The translations under genes were made by a program, and so were the position numbers. The notes beneath the pieces were generated by a model. The model was given only the letters and a program-made list of their open reading frames with translations. It did not search any database and had not been told where the DNA came from. DNA of 64,000 bases from Dillenia suffruticosa (lineage: Eukaryota; Streptophyta; Magnoliopsida; Dilleniales; Dilleniaceae), in NCBI GenBank assembly GCA_033439265.1, contig JAVTVX010000020.1, forward strand, positions 15,766,001 to 15,830,000, in the 5' to 3' direction. This document shows, in pieces, positions 43,700 through 54,849 of this stretch. Positions within the stretch are counted from its first letter, which is position 1. Each line of letters begins with the position of its first letter.

Positions 43700-44480
43700 T
43701 CATTATGCAATTTTAGCGACAAAAAAATTTTGTCTATGAATTCAGTGACAAATACAAAATTTGTGGCAGATTTCAGCGACAAATTAAAACTTTGTCGCTG
43801 ATTTTTAGTGACAAATATGAAATTTGTCGCTGATTTCAATGACAAATTCAATATTTGTTGCTGTTTTTACCGACAACTAAATAATTTGTCGCTGATTTTA
43901 GCGATGTCTAAATTTTTGTCACAAATTTCGTTGCTAAATTTGTTAATTTTGCGACAAAACAATTTTTGTCGCTGAATTTAGTAACAAATACAGAATTTGT
44001 GGCTAATTTAGCGACAAAAAGGAATTTGTCGCTGATTTTAGCGACGAATAATTTTTTTGTCGCAAAATTTGTTGCCGAATCTCTTAATTTTGCGACAAAT
44101 GATATTTGTCGCTGATTTTAGCAACAAATATTTAATTTGTGGCTGATTTTGCGACAAATACGAAATTTGTGGCTAATTTAGTGACAAAATAAGGAATTTG
44201 TCACTGGTTTTAGCGACAAATATAAAATTTGTCGTTGATTTTACTGACAAAAATAAAATTTGTCAATTTTAGAGACAAAAATGAAATTTGTCACTGATTT
44301 TAGCGATGAATAGATTTTTGTCGCTGATTTTGTTGCTGAATCTGTTAATTTTGCGACAAAAACAATTTTGTCGCTGATTTCAGCCACAAATATTAAATTT
44401 GCTGCTAATTTAGCAACAAAAACGAAATTTGTCGCTGATTTCAGCAAGAAATTACAAATTTGTCGCTGATTTTGTCACAG
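43700..44480. repeat. CACTA-1 subterminal repeats, part 2
   Basis: A second dense block of GCGACAAA/TTTGTCGCTGATTTTAGCG motifs, in the same style as part 1. Confidence 0.85.
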
Positions 44481-44499
44481 AATTTTTTAAATCACATAT

Positions 44500-44870
44500 C
44501 TTCTTCTGCGCAGAAAATTCCTATCCCTCTCTTCCTTACAGTATGTCTCCCTCTCTCTCACGGGTTCAAGGCGAAAGGAGGTATATTCTCTCTCTCTCTC
44601 TCTCTAGATCCGACGGCAATGCTGCCGGATCTTCACGGGGGAGGGGACGGCCCTCCCCTTCAGTCGCTGAGGCGACGAAGGGGGGATTCCCCTTTCCCCT
44701 GATCAGGCGACAGCGCCGCAGGATCTAGGTGGGGGAGGTCCCTCCCCCACGGGCCTTGGCGAAGAACCTTGCCGAGGCCCACAGGGGAAGGTCCTCCCCC
44801 TCGCCCTATCCGGCGGTGTTGCCGTCGGATCTGGGCAGGGGAGCGTCTCCCCCATCCCCTGTGTGTGTGT
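44500..44870 (+). other. GC-rich island, probable first exon/promoter of CACTA-1
   Basis: Sharp rise in GC between AT-rich flanks. It includes a CT-rich tract (44545-44610), inverted GATCCGACGGCAATGC and GTTGCCGTCGGATC phrases (near 44608 and 44817), and repeated GGGGGAGG.CC words. It ends in GTGTGTGTG followed by T-runs, a plausible 5' splice region. No long conserved protein can be read. Confidence 0.5.
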
Positions 44871-44879
44871 GTTTTTTTT

Positions 44880-45330
44880 TTCTTAGAAACTATATATTAT
44901 ATCATTAAATTTATATATAATTTATTATAATATATTATATATTATAATTGTAATAATATTATAATATTATATATTATAATTTTCACATATATAATTTAAT
45001 ATATTGTATATATTATAATGTATTATATATTATAGTTTAAACATTATAACATATATGTTAATTTATAGTTTTTATATATAATTCTATATGTCATATGTAT
45101 TATAATATATTATATATTATATATTATAATTTTAACATTATAACATATATTATAACATATTATATATTATAATATTATAATATTATGTAATATATATATT
45201 TTAACTTATTATATATATTATATATTATAATTATGGTAATTATAACATAATTGTAATTATATAATCTTATATAATGTTTTCTGATATATATGTAATAATA
45301 TATAATATATATAATGCAGAATTTGAAATG
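44880..45330. repeat. AT-rich cryptic simple repeat
   Basis: Almost only A and T, built from TATAATATAT/ATTATATATTATAAT words with short dyads. Probably within an intron of the CACTA-1 transposase gene. Confidence 0.8.
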
Positions 45331-45438
45331 GATAATGTTCTCTACATATTTAAAAATTTATATTACATATAATGCTATAAATAGTTAATATATATTGTTA
45401 ATGTTATATAATATAACATTAATGGTTTTGTATCGCAG

Positions 45439-45506
45439 ATGTGTTTGCTCTGATTGGACGTGTTATTCAAGTAGAGGGGAGAAATTCTTGTTTTGAAACT
45501 GTTGAG
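45439..45506 (+). other. Candidate small exon of the CACTA-1 gene
   Basis: 68 bases of mixed composition between AT-rich flanks, preceded by TATCGCAG and followed by GTATAT, which fit plant splice sites. The next acceptor, TTTCTGTAAACAG, ends at 45814, six bases before the transposase ATG. Inferred from composition and splice motifs only. Confidence 0.4.
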
Positions 45507-45819
45507 GTATATATTTTTTCTTCGCATTTTTTCTTTTATTTTCTTTGTTTTTTATCCCTTATTCCTAGTTTGCATATATGTATGTTGTATTTTCACGAAA
45601 TGCAATAGTTATAATATTTTTCGTAAATAGTATGTCTTAATATTTTCTATTAACATTTTTATATTGGTTAAATTTTCTAAAAATATGTTAATATTTTTTA
45701 AATGTTTTGTTATTAGATGTTAATTATTTCTTATTAATGTTTTTTTTCAATATAATCTATAGTTTGTTAATACTTTATTTATTAATATTTTATAAATTTT
45801 ATTTCTGTAAACAGCGACA

Positions 45820-48440
45820 ATGCAAAATGAAAGAAATTGGATATATAATAAGAATTTACCTGATTGTCGTGGTTTAACTGATGAGTTTATTTGTGGGGTG
45901 GAACAATTCTTGAATTTCGCTACTAATAAGATTGAGTTTATGGATGGGAATAAGTTAAGGTGTCCGTGTAGAAAGTGTGGTAATGACAAATTTCATGTAT
46001 GTGATAAAGTTAGGGAATATCTTTGTAGATTTAGTTTTACTATAAATTACTACAATTGGACTTGTCATGGTGAACCGTTTATATCTGATGAAGAGTATGT
46101 ATGAAATATGGATTCTTCAGTTAGAGGGGATAACAATTATTATGATAAGTTAAATCCATGTCAGCAGATGGTATTTGATGTAGAGGGTCAAAATTTTGTT
46201 CCGTAATCAAACTATGCAAGTTCTAGTTTTGTACCAACAAATCAAGATGTACCTACAAGTTATGCATCACCATTGGAAGAGGTAGAAACAACATGTGTCG
46301 ATGAGAATGTGCAAGATGAAAATTATTTGTCTAACCAATTTCAAGAAATGTTGAGAGCTGTAGATGAACCTTTATGGGTTGATTGTGACACCCACACTAA
46401 GTTGTCATTAACGGCTAGAATGTTAAATGTTAAGGCAGAGCATAATTTTATCTGAGAATTGCTTCAATGATATTGTTCAAGTAATGGGAGAAGTATTGCC
46501 TCGTGATCATATAATGCCGAATGACTTTTATAGTATGAAAAATTTGGTGAATGACCTGGGTCTTCCGGTGGAAAGAATTGATGTATGCAGAGATGGTTGC
46601 ATGTTATTTTGGGGAGTTGATGAAAATGTAGAATTTTGTAAATTCTGTAACCAAAGTAGGTACAAGAGTACTAGGAGAGTAGGTCGTAATCAGCGACCTA
46701 AACCATTCAAGCAAATGTTTTATTTGCCCTTGACTCCTAGATTGTAAAGGCTTTATGTATCGAAAGCTACTGCTGAATATATGACTTGGCATGCAAATCA
46801 TCAAACAGAAGAAGGGCTAATATGTCATCCTTCGGATGCAGAGGTATGGAAAAATTTTGATATGACATATCCTGAATTTGCAAGAGAAACTCGAAACATT
46901 AGGTTAGATTTTTCTGCTGATGGGTTTGCTCAATCCAGAAAATCAAGGAAAACTTATTCATGTTAGCCAGTGATTTTAACTCCGTATAATATTCCTCCGG
47001 GTATGTGTATGAAAACACCCTATATGTTTTTGACATTAATGATACCGGGCCCGCAAAATCCGAAGAAGTTGATGGATGTTTATATGCAACCATTAATTGC
47101 AGAGTTAAAATAATTATGGGATGACGGTGTTCTTACATATGATGTTAACACTTATCAGATGTTTGTAATGAAGGCAACTCTTTTTTGGACGAGAAATGAC
47201 TTCCCAGCTTATGGCATGTTATCGGGATGGAGTACTGCTGGGGTTTTAGGATGTCCAATATGCATGGAGAGATCTAAGTTATTCAGATTGAAATATGGTA
47301 AGAAGGCGAGTTATTTTGATTGTCATAGACAATTTTTGCCACAAAATCATAAATTTAGAAGAAATAAAGAAGAGTTTACGAAAAATAAAGTTTAAAAAAC
47401 ACCTCCTCCGTTGAGATTAACTGGTCAACAAATTTGGGAGCGAGTGTCTCACTTTCCATCTGTTATTGAACATGGCACAACGTATGGATATGGAAATGTG
47501 CATAAATGGACCAAACGGAGTATATTTTGAGATTTACCATATTGGAAGACCCATCTGATTCATAATAATCTCGATTTGATGCATATCGAGAAAAATAATT
47601 TTGAAAATGTGATTAATACATTGATGGATGTGTCTGAAAAAACGAAAGATAACTTGAATACGAGAAAAGATATGCGGCTTCATTGTAATCGGCCTATACT
47701 TGATGCGGATGGAAGCAGAAAGAGACCAAAACCAAAGGCAATTTATACAATAAATGAGGATCAGAGACGGAAAGTTTGTGAATGGTTGAAATCGCTTAGA
47801 TTTCCTGATGGTTATGCCTCAAATCTTGGGAGATGTGTCGATATGAAAGAATGCAAGTTGATTGGTTTGAAAAGTCATGATTGTCACATATTTATGAAAA
47901 GATTGATTCCGATTGCTTTTAAGGAACTTTTACTAGATTTTGTATGGGGCGTCATTACAGAGTTAAGTATTTTCTTGCATGATATTTGCTTGACAGTATT
48001 AAAGGAATCACATATGGTGAAATTAGAGGGAGATATCCCTATCATTTTGTGTAATCTAGAAAAGATTTTTCCTCCCTCATTTTTTGATTCCATGGAACAT
48101 CTTTTAGTTTACTTGCCTTATGAGGCCAGAGTTGCAGGTCCCATCCAATATCGATGATGAGAAATTAGAGTGCATGCCATTTTACTAAATTCATTATATA
48201 TCATTTTCTGATACACTTTATTTAATTACAATTAGATTTTTATATCATTTGAAGAGAAAAGTGAAAAATAGCCACGAGTTGAAGCCTTTATTGTTAATGC
48301 AAACATTGCGAAGGAAGTAACAACTTTTGTTTCATATTATTTTGTGAGACGAAGAGCGGACAGAGATGATGAGGGTTCTGTTGATCCTAATTTAAATTCA
48401 TTCTCTATTTTCAACTATCTCATCGACCAAGTGGATCATG
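45820..48440 (+). pseudogene. CACTA TNP2-type transposase, broken
   Basis: 45820-46104 reads as the transposase-associated domain: NWIYNK near the start, FMDGNKLRCPCRKCGN, and NYYNWTCHGEP near its end. The TNP2 transposase domain follows over 46427-47580, with DVCRDGCMLFWG, YLPLTPRL, GWSTAGVLGCPICM and HNNLDLMHIEKN. 47576-48157 holds DAMRLHC-like and KGYASNLGRCVD-like segments, then LCNLEKIFPPSFFDSMEHLLVYLPYEARVAGP, the start of a DUF4218-like domain that trails to about 48440. Stops lie at 46102, near 46204, 46453, 46746, 46964, 47110, 47393, 47529 and 48155, with at least one frameshift (about 46440). The enzyme would have bound the element ends and excised it. It is now dead. Confidence 0.9.
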
Positions 48441-48445
48441 TAAGG

Positions 48446-50360
48446 TTAGATATTTAACTGCTAAAGAATGGCGAACAGCCCATACATATATTTTACTGGA
48501 CTGTCAATATAATTATATGTAATGGTGTAATTAATTATATTGTATAATTAATGAAAAACACTAAATCTTTTATCTATTGTATCAGTAGAAATTGAGTCTC
48601 AAATTCGATTATAATTTATAATTATAAAGCGTAATCTGCAATGAATAAAAATTTAATTTTTCATACACACTCCATACAATTTCCATACACACAACTTTCT
48701 CATATCACACATACACATATATACCACTAACTCCAACCATATCTCAACTGGTAATATTTCATATGTAATATTATTTAAAATTAGTATAGTACACTTCAAT
48801 TTGGATATATTGGTTTTTTGGTATTCTAAAAATAATTCATGAAACTTATTTTTATCCACATTAAATGCATGAGAAGTTGGTTTATCTACGATCATGTAAA
48901 TTTATAAATGATTATGTAAATCTGTGAATGAATCATATATGCCAAACATATCTGGTCAAAAAATTATCATGTAGTTGGATATATTAGATCCATATAAATT
49001 TTCATTACTCTCATAATGAATAAACATATCCCCACTGGTGTATAGTGCATCTTTATCTTTTGTGAGTTTAATTTTATCTTGCTTTACCATTTTTTTATTA
49101 TTACATCATGAATTTTATTTTGTAATTTTTGTGTTTGATTTTCTTTATATTTTCATTTTTGTTAACATTGTTACTACACTTATACCAATTGTATCACTTA
49201 TTATAAGAATATCATTGGTTACCGGTTGTTACTATTTGTTATAACTTATTACCATACATTATATCATGATACACTATTACTTGTTACCGATTGTTATTAT
49301 TTGTTACGACTTATTACCATGCATTATACCATGATACACTAAATAAAATAGAGGAAAATATAAAAATATAGAATGTTTGGAAAATGTGTAAACAAAATTA
49401 CATTTTCTACTCTAAAATAAAAAACTTAGAATTTTAATCCATAAAAAAATATTTTAAAGTTTTCACTTGAGACAATTCAAAAGTTATAAGAAAATAATAT
49501 CATGTACAAAATTAGACAATAAACTCCACTAATAACATTAATTAACAATAATATTTAAGAGAATAATATCAAATTGTGCAATACTACCAACTAACAACAT
49601 TCTTCTCTTCTATTGTGCATTAGTTGTACAGTGCAATCACTGTTTACACAATTACTATTGTTGACACTTAGGTGTCAAGACAAAATTAATGTTACTAGAG
49701 GTCGAGATAAAATTTATGTTGCACTAACAACATTATTAACATTATTCTGTACAACATTATTAACATTATTCTTGATAGATATATTAGATAGATATATTAA
49801 TCTAATTAGATGATTATAAAAGTAACCAATATTAAAAAATATATTTGTTGTCATGCCACATGTTTAGGTTTATTATCTCTTGGTTCATTCATCTGTTAAT
49901 ATAAATTAGTTTAAATTAATCCAAACTTTTACTTCAATTTTGTGAAAGGCATCACATTTTCAATAGTAAGGTAGTTTGATTAATCTTATCAAAACCACGA
50001 CATCATCTTGTAATCATATTGTAACGAGACAATGAATTTTATATTTATATTATGGTAAACTGATTTGATTTCGCTAACATAAATATAAATAAATTTAACG
50101 ATTATGCCAATATATTTCTCCCATTTTGGCATGTGCGGGCACCCTAGGCGTGCAACTAAAGTTGAATTGCTGGTTGTTCTATAGAAAACTTCAAATTAGG
50201 TCTGCAAAAAGTTGAGTTTTGAATAAGAGAGCCCGTACAAGTCATCTATTTTTTAGTCACACAACTCTAGAAAAGGGAAGTAGTAGAATCAAACAAATAA
50301 TTTGAGATTTCTTCACAAATAAAAATGAAAAAAAATTACAAGAAAAAAATTTCAAAAAAA
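48446..50360. other. AT-rich stretch with no recognisable gene
   Basis: Low-GC sequence with short direct repeats such as CTTGTTACCGATTGTTATTATTTGTTA (about 49220-49330) and a duplicated ACAACATTATTAACATTATTC at about 49727-49771. Small open frames are Leu/Phe-rich and show no domain. It may be decayed 3' sequence of CACTA element 1. Confidence 0.45.
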
Positions 50361-50890
50361 AAATTCATGTTTCATGCAAAATGCAAAAATTCATGCAAAA
50401 TAATAAATTTTTGGGCACCAAAATAAGAAGTCTAAAAACTCTTGTACAAAAATGCAACAAAAATAAAAATAAAATCACGGTTGAAATAGTGGGCACGGCG
50501 ATTGCAACCGGCCATTTTATGTAAAAATTCATATTTCATACAAAATGCAAAAATTCATGCAAAATAATGAATTTTTGGGCACCAAAATGAAATTTTAAAA
50601 TGTTTGTACAATATCTAGAGAAGAAAAAAATACAAAAAAAAATTGTAAAAAAAAATGCAAAAAACATGGTTGAAACCACGCAATGCTTGTGCAAAGAGCA
50701 AAATGATGTAATGAATTTGTGGACACCAAAATGAAGTCTAAAATCCTTTGTACAATGTCTAGAAAAGAAAAAAAATACAAAAAATGAATACAAAAAATGC
50801 AAAAAAAAATCAAAAAACGCAGTTGCAACCAGGCATCCCACTGTTTCAACCGCGCAATGCTCATGCAAAGAGCAAAATCAAAATGATGCA
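50361..50890. repeat. Diverged tandem repeat, unit about 160-200 bp, three copies
   Basis: Copies begin near 50361, 50526 and 50690. Each carries CAAAATGCAAAAATTCATGCAAAAT-like sequence (less clear in the third), GGGCACCAAAATGAA or GGACACCAAAATGAAG, CTTTGTACAA.ATCTAGA.AAG, an A-rich run with ATGCAAAAAA, and GGTTGAAACCACGCAATGC. Open frames on the - strand here are Phe/Cys-rich by-products of the A-rich repeat. Confidence 0.75.
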
Positions 50891-50907
50891 AAAAAATACA
50901 TTAGGTT

Positions 50908-50946
50908 GGATTTGACCTCGACATCTCACACCACTATTCCACGACT
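50908..50946 (-). other. tRNA-like A/B box segment
   Basis: On the - strand: TGGAATAGTGGT (A-box-like, 50941-50930) and GAGGTCAAATCC (B-box-like, 50919-50908), with very short spacing. It is the most decayed of four such segments in the window and is not a functional tRNA. Confidence 0.35.
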
Positions 50947-51140
50947 ATTTAGATATTCTCTTTTTTTTTTCCTTCTACCTTTGACATTTTTTTCTTTTTT
51001 TTCTTTTCTTTTGTTATCTTTATTAATATTATATATTTGGTAAATATTTGTAATTAAATATATAAAATTTTTAAATTATTAATATATTATAATTTAAATT
51101 AATATAAATAATCATAATTTGCAAAATGAAAAATATTCAT
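50947..51140. other. AT-rich, no gene
   Basis: T-rich tract followed by AT-rich sequence. Nothing recognised. Confidence 0.5.
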
Positions 51141-51390
51141 GAAAAATGGGCATTCATGCAAAATGCAAAGAAAAACAATTGCAAAAAAAAAACCATTGTT
51201 TAGAGAATAAAAATAATTTGCAAAAAAACCATGTGGAGAAGCAAAAAAAAAATTGCAAAAATCCATGTGGGCCCCACCCCCATGTGGGGGCCATGGCCAC
51301 GCGATTGCAGCCACATGCCCATGCTGTTTCAACCACACGAGGGGCATTCATGCAAATGAATGGGAAATATTCAAGAAAAATGCAAAAAAA
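51141..51390. repeat. A-rich ATGCAAA repeat with GC-rich insert
   Basis: Again ATTCATGCAAAATGCAAAG and AAAAATTGCAAAAA words. Then a GC-rich phrase CCACATGCCCATGCTGTTTC after CCCCCATGTGGGGGCCATGG (51279-51298, a near-perfect palindrome). It resembles another, more distant copy of the 50361-50890 repeat. Confidence 0.55.
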
Positions 51391-51405
51391 AGTTGTTGGA
51401 AAACA

Positions 51406-51465
51406 GATTCGATCTCAGGTGTGATGGATGGATTTTACAACTATCAACCATTGTGCCACAACCAA
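51406..51465 (-). other. tRNA-like A/B box segment
   Basis: On the - strand: TGGCACAATGG (51458-51448), a good A box, then GAGATCGAATC (51416-51406), a good B box, about 31 bases between them. No cloverleaf could be completed by eye, so it is called tRNA-like rather than a tRNA gene. Confidence 0.5.
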
Positions 51466-51744
51466 GGATGAATTATATAATATAAATTTGTCTTACTTAG
51501 TAACCATCACTTAACATTACTTACTATTTATTTACCACTACTTACTAAATTACCACTACCATCTACTTTCCACAACTACTTACTAAATTACCACTATCAT
51601 AAATTTATCACAATTTACCACCTAAACTATTTTTAAATATGATAAAAAAAATAACAATTTTAGCTTTTTATAAATGTTATAATATATAGGTTAGTATAAA
51701 TAGAATTCATACAAACGATTTATTATAACAGTGAAAATTGAATA
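51466..51744. other. AT-rich stretch, no gene
   Basis: Contains three or four imperfect copies of TACTTACTAAATTACCACTA (51505-51620). Nothing else recognised. Confidence 0.5.
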
Positions 51745-52089
51745 TAGTTTTAAAAAATGGTAGAATTTATGTGTTACCATACATCTAAAACCTACGGATC
51801 TATGGAGACGGTATCATTAAAAAAAATGATAAAAAAATTTATTTTGAGAAACTATTACATTTACTAATCATAATTTTTAACTATCACAATTAAATATTGT
51901 TTTATAGACGGTTGTGATAACTGTACTGACAGTTGCTAAACTTTTCTTCAGGGATATTTTAGTCGGTTGAGAAAGACCTATATTTTCCAACGGTTTTGTC
52001 ATAGACATCTCTATAAACTATAAAAACCGTGACTAAAAGTCACCGATCCTAAAAATTACCGTCGGCATAATATTTTTAATTTTATAGTG
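51745..52089. mobile_element. Right end of a second CACTA-like element
   Basis: Ends ...TTTTTAATTTTATAGTG, whose reverse complement begins CACTATAAAA. Inside are ACCGTGACTAAAAGTCACCG, AACGGTTTTG, GTCGGTTGAG and ACCGTCGGC words, a subterminal style different from the GCGACAAA arrays. No partner left end was found. The flanks CAT (before 41708) and ATT (after 52089) do not match, so it is probably not the end of CACTA element 1. Confidence 0.45.
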
Positions 52090-52176
52090 ATTATAAACCC
52101 TTTGAAAAACATTTTACAAATACTGGAAGCGAAATAAAGTAGATATAGAACTTAGCGCTCTAATACTACCTAAATC
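52090..52176 (-). other. Gypsy internal edge with decayed primer-binding site
   Basis: On the - strand, just after the LTR end, is AGGTAGTATTAGAGC, an insertion and a change away from TGGTATCAGAGC. This marks 52177-53352 as a 5' LTR of a minus-strand element whose body has been lost. Confidence 0.55.
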
Positions 52177-53352
52177 TGTCACGCCCCGGCCCGCTGGTCG
52201 AGCACACAAACAGACCGCCGCGACTCCTCAAGATACGGGTATAACTTACTCGCACATCGAGATGACGCAAGGCTAAGTACTTAACCAATATTAAGACCCT
52301 ACTTAATATTCTAAGTCAATCATACAGTCAATCATGCTAGTATGGATACCATTGTAACTACTCATCAAGTAATCAAATTTTTATACAAGTTAAGACATGT
52401 TACCTCATTTGTAAGATCTCTTGTTAACAATAAACACCAACACTCCCTTTGAATTCTTGAATTTTTTTATCACCTTAGCCAAATCAAATCACTATAAACA
52501 TGAATTTTTATACAACACTTCTATACTTTCAATTCAAATTCAAGAATTCCCAAAAATGTTCTTACCTCTTTGGCTCTATGGTTGAACTCAAAATGGATAT
52601 GAAGTCTATATATTTCGTGCAAGGGGGATTTCAATGAAAAAAATGAGCCAATTCTTTTCCTAAACAATTTCTTTTATATATCTAGCAAAATTCTTTGACC
52701 ATTGGATTATTCCATGCACCATCTCAACCTTCAACTTGTTCTATCACTTAAACCATGCAATTATTGATTCAAGTAAACTCCATGCACTCCATTAGGTGTC
52801 TTGTTGGATGTCCATGTCAAGGGGAGAGGTGTCACAAGCTAGCACAATCTATTATTATTAAATTTCATGCGTAAATTTCCATCTAATAAACTTTATTGAA
52901 TATGGAACAATCTTATATGGCTACTAACCAACCTTGCTGCCCTCTTGACCAATCTTTTGGCTCCAATTTGTCTACCCTTGAGTGGTTTGCAACTTAGTCT
53001 CTCAATTTTCTTAATTACATTTAGACCCCTAACTTTTAACAATTTATATTTTTTGTCCCTATGAAATTTTGTTCAAAATTCCTTAAAAATATGAAATTTC
53101 ATTTAAATATTTTTATTTAAGTGTGTAGATCTTTTCTTAGCAATTTTTAACTTCTTTAGACCTTACCCGTGCTTGCCGAGAAGGTTTTCGGTTTACTGAA
53201 AAAATTTTCGATTTTAGCGATTTTGAGACGAAAGCTCAAAATAAATAAATAGATAATTAAAATTTCATTTTAGATGTCCCAAAATGATGTTAATATATAT
53301 AGAACCGTGAGAAGTGGCACATGATACACAGTCACCGAAAATCGATGTTACA
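52177..53352 (-). repeat. Gypsy 5' LTR, shortened (1.18 kb)
   Basis: TGTCACGCCCCGG...CGATGTTACA on the + strand. The portion 52920-53352 aligns by eye with 12110-12552 of the 3.06-kb solo LTR, and the outer end also matches. It is therefore the same LTR family with a shorter or internally deleted middle. Confidence 0.75.
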
Positions 53353-54849
53353 GCCACTCCCCCTAACTATTCTCATTTCTCAAACAAGTCACCCCTCGTA
53401 CGAAAATATAACCCTACACCTAGGTTAAATAATATATAATTTATCAATTATTTCCATAATATCATATCATAGGATCATGAATTGCATATGGAAATGTTTT
53501 TCTTTAAGATACAATCTCAAACTTCATAATTAGAAAGTTTTCAATTATAAGTTTCCAAAATTCAATTTTGCGCAGTTTTGGGAGAAATTCCATTTCTCCC
53601 TGTGTACTCCTTCAATTTAAGTGATTCATATCTCTTATCGAAGTCAAGACATCGATTTAAAATCTTCTAGTTTATACTATCCTAAGATTTTATGTGTATA
53701 ATTTTATAAAATTTCTTTTTAATTTTAGTTTCGGATTTAAAAACTATTTATGTGTAGTTTCAGTAAAAATACTCTAACTTTCTGTCTACTACTCCGATTT
53801 ATGCGATCTTTACCTTAAATTAAAGATAAAATAGAGACCTAAAACTTTTATGCTTTAAGTTTCTAACGAATTCCATATAGAAGATATTTTAAAAATTGAC
53901 ATAATGTACTGGTCATACACAGAGTATGAAATAGAGTTTGTGAAATATGTTAAACTTCTAAAAATTACTAAATATTGATTCCTTCATTGAATGTTTCACA
54001 TAATATACCATTTTAAAGTTTTGGAAGTCTAGTTTACATAGAAACAAACAGCTTAGATTTTTGACTCCTATAGAATGAGATATCATAGCAAGACTATACA
54101 ATACTAAAATTTGGAATTTAATATCTAGTATGTTAGTATGGATACTAATGTAACTACTCAATAAATGATTTAATGCTTGCATAAGTTAAAACATTTTACC
54201 TTTCTTGTAAACTCTCTTGCTAACAATATATGTCAGTGCTCCCTTTGAATTCTTGAAAATTTTTTTCTCACCTTAACACCAAAATAAAACACAACATATG
54301 AATATAATACTTCTATACCACCATTTTGAAATTATTTTTTCGACAATACTCTTAACTCTTTGGCTTTATAGTTAAACTCAATTTTAGAGAGCAAGTTTTC
54401 ATATTTTTGTCCATGGGAGGAGGAATGAAGAAAAAAGTGAACCAATTTCTCAAAACAAGTTTTTTTATAAACCTAGCAAAATATCCTTGACCATTGGATC
54501 ATCCCATGCATTATCTCAACCATTCACTTATCCTAACACTTAAACCTTACAATTATTGGCTCAAGCAAGCTCCATGCACTCCATTAGGAGTCTTGTTGGA
54601 TGTTCATATCAATGGGGAGGATTGAACAAGCTATCCCAATAATCTTTCAAGCAAAAATTTCCATCCAATGAGTTTTCATATATAAATTCTCATCCAATGA
54701 GATTTCTTGAATGTGGAATCATCACATGTGGCCACTAACCAAACTTGCTGCCCTCTTGACTAATCATTTGGCTCCAATTGTCTATCTTTGAGTGGTTTGC
54801 AACGAAATCCCTCAACTTTCCTTAATTACATTTAGACCCCTAACTTTAA
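53353..54849 (-). repeat. Gypsy LTR, partial
   Basis: LTR middle and promoter-distal part, with the same phrases as 10790-12230 and 52700-53030 (AGTGGTTTGCAACGAAATCC near 54790, TTTAGACCCCTAAC near 54831). It is interrupted at 54849 by an LTR in the other orientation. No coding sequence. Confidence 0.7.

Larger units (their letters stand above)
41708..48445 (+). mobile_element. CACTA (En/Spm) element 1, right end not found
   Basis: Starts with the terminal motif CACTACAAAAAAACA. Long subterminal arrays of GCGACAAA/TTTGTCGC words follow, then a GC-rich exon-like island, an AT-rich intron-like stretch and a broken TNP2-family transposase with its C-terminal DUF4218-like part. This order is that of plant autonomous CACTA elements. 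No matching right terminus with subterminal array was found before the unrelated end at 52089, so the right boundary given is only the end of recognisable transposase. Confidence 0.8.

Noticed and set aside
44241..44447. Repetitive KSATNFVFVA-type frames on the - strand (also 43546-43851)
   Set aside because: Pure translation of the CACTA subterminal repeat, not a repeat protein.
41708..44480. CRISPR-like regular repeats
   Set aside because: Motifs are short, degenerate and irregularly spaced, in both orientations, and belong to a CACTA subterminal region in a plant genome.
50536..50891. Phe/Cys-rich open frames on the - strand (110 and 98 codons)
   Set aside because: They come from translating A-rich repeat units on the opposite strand; low complexity and no conserved motif.
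41708..52089. A single CACTA element from 41708 to 52089
   Set aside because: Termini match only at CACTA.AAAA, subterminal motifs differ, and flanking trinucleotides (CAT and ATT) do not match.
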